Source: Saxidomus purpurata (Eukaryota; Mollusca; Bivalvia; Venerida; Veneridae). Taken from it: a DNA stretch of 64,000 nt. The notes under the pieces were generated by a model. That model was not told where the DNA came from and did not search any database. It was given only the letters and a program-made list of their open reading frames with translations. A program made the position numbers and the translations under genes. Positions 60,540 to 64,000 of this stretch are shown piece by piece (the first letter of the stretch is position 1; every line of letters begins with the position of its first letter). The stretch spans positions 20,509,550 through 20,573,549 of the forward strand of contig JAFMSR010000015.1 in assembly GCA_022818135.1 (NCBI GenBank), given 5' to 3'.

Positions 60540-61140
60540 ATGCCACGAGATAAAGAAAAAGAGAAAGAGGGTAAAAAAGAGGCGAAAGATGGTAAGAAAG
60601 AAATAAGAGACAAGCCAGTCAATAGAAGTAGAACAAAATCCATTAGAGAGGATGCCCCAGAAACAAACTCATCAGGGCATGGTATAAATTTACATCAGGA
60701 ACCAGTTGAAAACATTGATAAGCAGGCAAGAATAGATGTCCTTTTGACTAACATGGCTAGAGAGACAGAACCAAAAAATAAAGACTTAATGGACATTATG
60801 AATGATTTCAGTCAAAAAATAAATAATGTGGTTACGGAAAAATTCGTGGGTGGAAAATTGGACGAGGTTAAACAGCAACTCAGCATGGAAATTAAATGTG
60901 AATTCGACAAGGTGTATGAGCAGATAAGGGGTATAGAAATAAAAGTTTTAGACACTGTCAATGATATAGTAGAAATGAAAAGTGATGCAGCCGGGATTAA
61001 GATGGAAATTGAAGACCTGAAGGAGCAAACAGAGGCTATAAAAATAGAAAATAAAGCTTTAAAAGACCAACTTCAAGAAAGGGAATATAAGCTAAAATAC
61101 CACGAGTATATCCTGAACGATCATGAACAGTACGAAGATA
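60540..61140 (+). pseudogene. LINE ORF1 N-terminal half (coiled coil), inverted
   Basis: Starts MPRDKEKEKEGKKEAKDGKK, a basic leader, then a long coiled coil (KIEIEDLKEQTEAIK-like, ENKALKDQLQEREYKLKYHE) ending LNDHEQY at 61133. Beyond that the open frame (to 61331) no longer resembles ORF1. The - strand half begins with the matching EQYSR. It is the trimerisation part of L1-type ORF1p. It is open but separated from its RNA-binding domain, so not functional. Confidence 0.75.
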
Positions 61141-61489
61141 CTATTATAAGCATGAAAAAAGTTCATAATGAAATTCGAAACATTTTTTTCCAAAGGAATT
61201 TCGATAAGGAACGTTGCAATGCGAAACAACGAAGGTTTTGTCGACTTCATAATTTCAAAAATACTCAAAGAATGTTCACTACTACATGTGTAAATAGGGC
61301 TTTTAATATATGCAAATACTCTGTTGATTGAACATTGTACAGACAAAGGTCTTCGTATCTTAAACAAATGTCTTAAAGATGTAAAAGTGTATTAGTTTAT
61401 CGGCGATTAATGACATTTATGTCAAATTGCAGACATTATTATCTCAAACTCTACATTACCAATTATGATATAGAATTACACCATAAATA

Positions 61490-61865
61490 AAATTGGTTAC
61501 ATTTAATCACGAAACTCGTGTCAAATTTGACCCAGAGCTCATCGGTTTTTACATTGATTCCTATAAAAAAGTCTTTAAAAAACAGCTTGTCTGAAACCAA
61601 AATGCACAGAGCTTCGATATGTGGCAAAAAACATGACCTAATGACTCTGTACCAAGAATGTTGAAATAAATATCCACAGTCAAAGCCGACCCCACCCCTC
61701 ACTTGATTTGACATTGAAATATTGGAATATCTTCTAAAATATTCTTGTCTCAGACCACAAGGCCCAGACCTTAGATATTTGGCTAGTGGAATTGCCTTAT
61801 GGTCCTGTACCAATTTATTGTTGAAATCATAACCCTTTTTCAAAGTTGGCCCCGCCACGGGTAAC
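61490..61865 (-). repeat. Fragment of 165-bp tandem-core family, about two units
   Basis: On the - strand it reads CCACTAGCCAAATATCTAAG, GGCCTTGTGGTCTGAGACAA and TGGTTTCAGACAAGCTG, related to the units at 56040-56830 but diverged. The - strand open frame 61463-61858 covers it and is not a gene. The element's ends are not present. Confidence 0.6.
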
Positions 61866-62151
61866 TTTTTTCAACACTGACCTTGGTTGAACTTGATCAT
61901 GATCTACTGACTTACATTTTCTTTTTTCAAGTTACATCAATGAAATTTGGATCGTGCATACATTTTGATAGCAGATTTCAACTACGAGCCTAGCATAAAA
62001 ATGTTTTGAATTTCAGCATTGCACGTAATAATGATTGTGGGGAAGGAATGAATTAATGGTTAAATCCTATAACAAGTGTGTGCCGTTACGGATATAACTC
62101 AAGAGCGTTAGCCATAAATAAAGACAGATGCATTTTTTAAACTAGTGTAAC
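61866..62151. other. Short gap, nothing recognised
   Basis: AT-rich sequence between the tandem-core fragment and the Penelope 3' end; no feature is supported. Confidence 0.4.
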
Positions 62152-62246
62152 AAAAAAACAAAAATAATATCAAACAGGGAATGCCACGTACCAAAAACGC
62201 AGCCTCCCCAAAACGAGCCCCACAGCACCCAGAAGTGCACACCACC

Positions 62247-62294
<48 letters not shown>

Positions 62295-64000
62295 CACACG
62301 ACACACACACATATACACTACCAACACACATTAGCACACAAAGCAAACACACGAGGACAAAACGAACAATCAAAGGAACACAGTGGGGCACCGCCTTGGA
62401 ACGGTCAGTGGCAAAAACACCACTGGGGAGCTTAAACCGGTTTATGGTGCGCACCCAACCTCACTCTTACCCCCACCATGTTCCAAAGTCACAGGACAGT
62501 GTAAATAAAAGTAATCCCTGCTAGGTGAATCTCTAACACACGCAATGGAAACAAAAGGCAGGGTATGTAAAACACAAAAATACTCGTGTATAAATATATA
62601 AAAAGCAAACCTTGAGAAACCAAAAACGTATGTACTCAATGCCTTTGCAGAAAGGCAGAGCACCAAGAGAAACACCCCCTTAAGGGCCCGACAGAAACAG
62701 GCCAGAGGACAGAAATCAAAACAGTTTCGTCCCAGTGGGATTTAAAACTGCCCATCACGAGTCCTCCCCCTTTCCCGTCAGACACAATCAAAGAGGGAAG
62801 CATAGCGTCCAACTGTAAACGGGTTGAACACCAAACATGCGGTGTGTCTCAAAATAGTTGGGTCGTAACCTCTTTTAACAAAACGTTTTATAATTTTAGC
62901 AAATACAGTTGGAAAATTGCCATGACCCAAAATCTTACGAAGTTTGTAAACCACATCCCCATAAAAATCGGGTTTTGAAATACCTTCTCGCAGAAGAGTC
63001 TTTAGATTACTATTGAATTTCAAAACCAAATCAGAATTACGATAGTAAAATTTAGCAAAATATTTACGCAATTTGTAATAACGGTAGCCCTGTTGAAGAA
63101 GTTTATTTGTAATATATTGATTACGTTCATTGAAATCCTCAACATAACTACACGCTCTGGCAAACCGAATTAACTGAGAAATGCATACCCACATCCAAAT
63201 GGGGGAAATTTACAATACTAAAATTAAAATCATCCCTCTTGTCATAAATTTTGGTATGTATAATATTGTTATAAATAGAGAGATGTAAATCTAAAAATGA
63301 AGCACCAGTATCCAAATTGTTAGTTTTAATTAACTGGAGTTCCCGGGGATAAATAGTGTCCACCAATTGACCAAAAAACGGGTTATCCATATTAAGAATA
63401 TCATCCAGATAGCGTGATGTATTATTAAAAGCAGTGATAATGTCTGCCTGCGTGTCTGGAGAAAGACTCAACATAAAGTCTCTTTTCATAACAATATAAA
63501 AACAAATCTGCGACAAGGGGTGCACAATTTGTTCCCATGGGAATACCGATTACTTGTCTGAAAACTGCATTCCCAAACCTTATATAAATGTTGTTCAATA
63601 AAAAGGAAAGGGCTTTACAAACTTCGTCACAGGTCCACATAGTATAATGTTTAACAATACAGCTAGTAAAAAAGCTTTATCGAAATTGCAGGCGAGAAAT
63701 GTAACATTCTCCCTGGCAAAAGTCTTTTGAATTAGGGCAGTTAGCTTGTCTTTATCAAATTATGTGGATAAAGTGGTATACAGAGAAAAAAAATCTTATA
63801 TACCACCAGAGTTTCCTTGGTAATTATTAACTTTAAACTTATAGGATTTCGCCAGAATTTTTGATCGACCAAAATAAATGTTTACCCAAAAAAAGAGTTT
63901 TCGTATACTTTATCACAATATCTTTTCACGTGGGCTTTTATAGCAGTTAGGCAAGATGTTAATAGTTTTGAAATATTTGTAGTGGTACAAGAGCTTGAAT
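62152..64000 (-). mobile_element. Penelope-like retroelement, 3' half, continues past window edge
   Basis: On the - strand: RT coding sequence (from the window edge to 62778), then about 340 bp of 3' UTR, then TG microsatellite (62249-62296), the conserved 85-bp block and the T-rich end at 62152. No GIY-YIG endonuclease follows the RT stop, unlike classical Penelope elements. A permuted type with an N-terminal endonuclease (Naiad-like) would fit, but that region is outside the window. The tail ties together the copies at 953, 26525, 53778 and 58905. Confidence 0.75.
62778..63990 (-). pseudogene. Penelope-type reverse transcriptase, frameshifted
   Basis: Recognisable RT segments, in order: DFFSLYTTL (motif A region), TALIQKTFARENVTFLACNF, MWTCDEVCKALSFLL, FRQVIGIPMGTNCAPLVADL (motif B), RYLDDIL (motif C), SFLDLHLSIYNN, IYDKRDDFNFSIVNFP, QLIRFARACSYVEDFNERNQ, QGYRYYKLRKYFAKF and a C-terminus LVFNPFTVGRYASLFDCV with stop at 62778. 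It would synthesise element cDNA at the target. At least three frameshifts and several stops (near 63490, 63190, 63690 and 63780) make it inactive. Motif style is Penelope-like, not LINE. Confidence 0.75.

Larger units (their letters stand above)
53475..61140 (-). mobile_element. Degraded L1/Tx1-type LINE with inverted 5' end
   Basis: Reading the - strand: ORF1 C-terminal half (60105-59656), a spacer, then ORF2 from endonuclease (58527) to stop (53475). The 5' UTR and ORF1 N-terminal half lie in the opposite orientation on the + strand at about 60106-61140. The two ORF1 halves meet at the same codons (EQY), the pattern expected from twin priming during insertion. It was later hit by a tandem-cored element (55942-57078) and two Penelope tails (53778-53863, 58905-59020). 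A homopolymer block interrupts the RT. Confidence 0.75.

Noticed and set aside
61463..61858. 131-codon - strand frame
   Set aside because: The sequence aligns with diverged units of the 165-bp tandem-core repeat at 56.0-56.8 kb, so it is non-coding repeat.
62170..62454. Cys/Val-rich and His/Thr-rich frames over the CA/TG microsatellites (also near 888-1176 and 26353-26865)
   Set aside because: They are translations of dinucleotide repeats and the Penelope tail.

Overview
The window is AT-rich animal nuclear DNA. Spliced genes with GT-AG introns, an animal-type beta-tubulin, a rhodopsin-class peptide receptor, LINEs, a Penelope-like element and many SINE, foldback and tandem-repeat families suggest an invertebrate. 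The repeat types (tandem-cored elements ending in GACGGAC runs and a terminal hairpin, and a CA-microsatellite-bearing Penelope tail) look most like a bivalve mollusc. That assignment is inference from repeat style, not a database match.

Only two cellular genes are well supported. The first is a complete beta-tubulin gene on the + strand (6115-8864, three coding exons, 443 residues). The second is a class A G-protein-coupled receptor of orexin/allatotropin-receptor type on the - strand. Its TM3-TM5, TM6, TM7 and C-terminal exons lie at 47328-47697, 40278-40428, 33992-34104 and 32518-32660. Intron phases and reading frame agree across all three joins. The exons for the N-terminus, TM1 and TM2 were not found and probably lie beyond 64000. 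A possible terminal exon of an unidentified coiled-coil gene (- strand) is at 9312-9497.

The rest is mostly transposable elements, often nested. 0.4-5.4 kb: a foldback element with about 326-bp arms, a mosaic of short dyads, and a SINE. 9.5-19 kb: inverted and tandem repeats, a 1-kb hairpin-ended element and a tandem-cored Helitron-like element. 19.5-21.1 kb: an 82-bp satellite. 24.9-28.3 kb: the second 1-kb element, a TTAA-flanked MITE and a 0.73-kb palindrome. 28.7-30.1 kb: a 20-bp satellite. 32.5-47.7 kb: receptor introns carrying SINEs, a LINE split by a second TTAA MITE, and small foldbacks. 53.5-61.1 kb: a degraded L1/Tx1-type LINE whose 5' end is inverted. 62.15-64 kb: the 3' half of a dead Penelope-like element.

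Several repeats are linked. The CA/TG microsatellite blocks at 1.0, 26.6 and 62.2 kb, and related sequences at 53.8 and 58.9 kb, share one 3' end and differ in 5' extent. The 62.2-kb copy runs into Penelope-type reverse transcriptase, so the others are best read as 5'-truncated tails of that retroelement. These tails sit inside the foldback element, a TTAA MITE and the LINE, which gives a relative order of insertion. Three homopolymer blocks (21.1, 26.1 and 55.35 kb) look more like consensus errors than biology.
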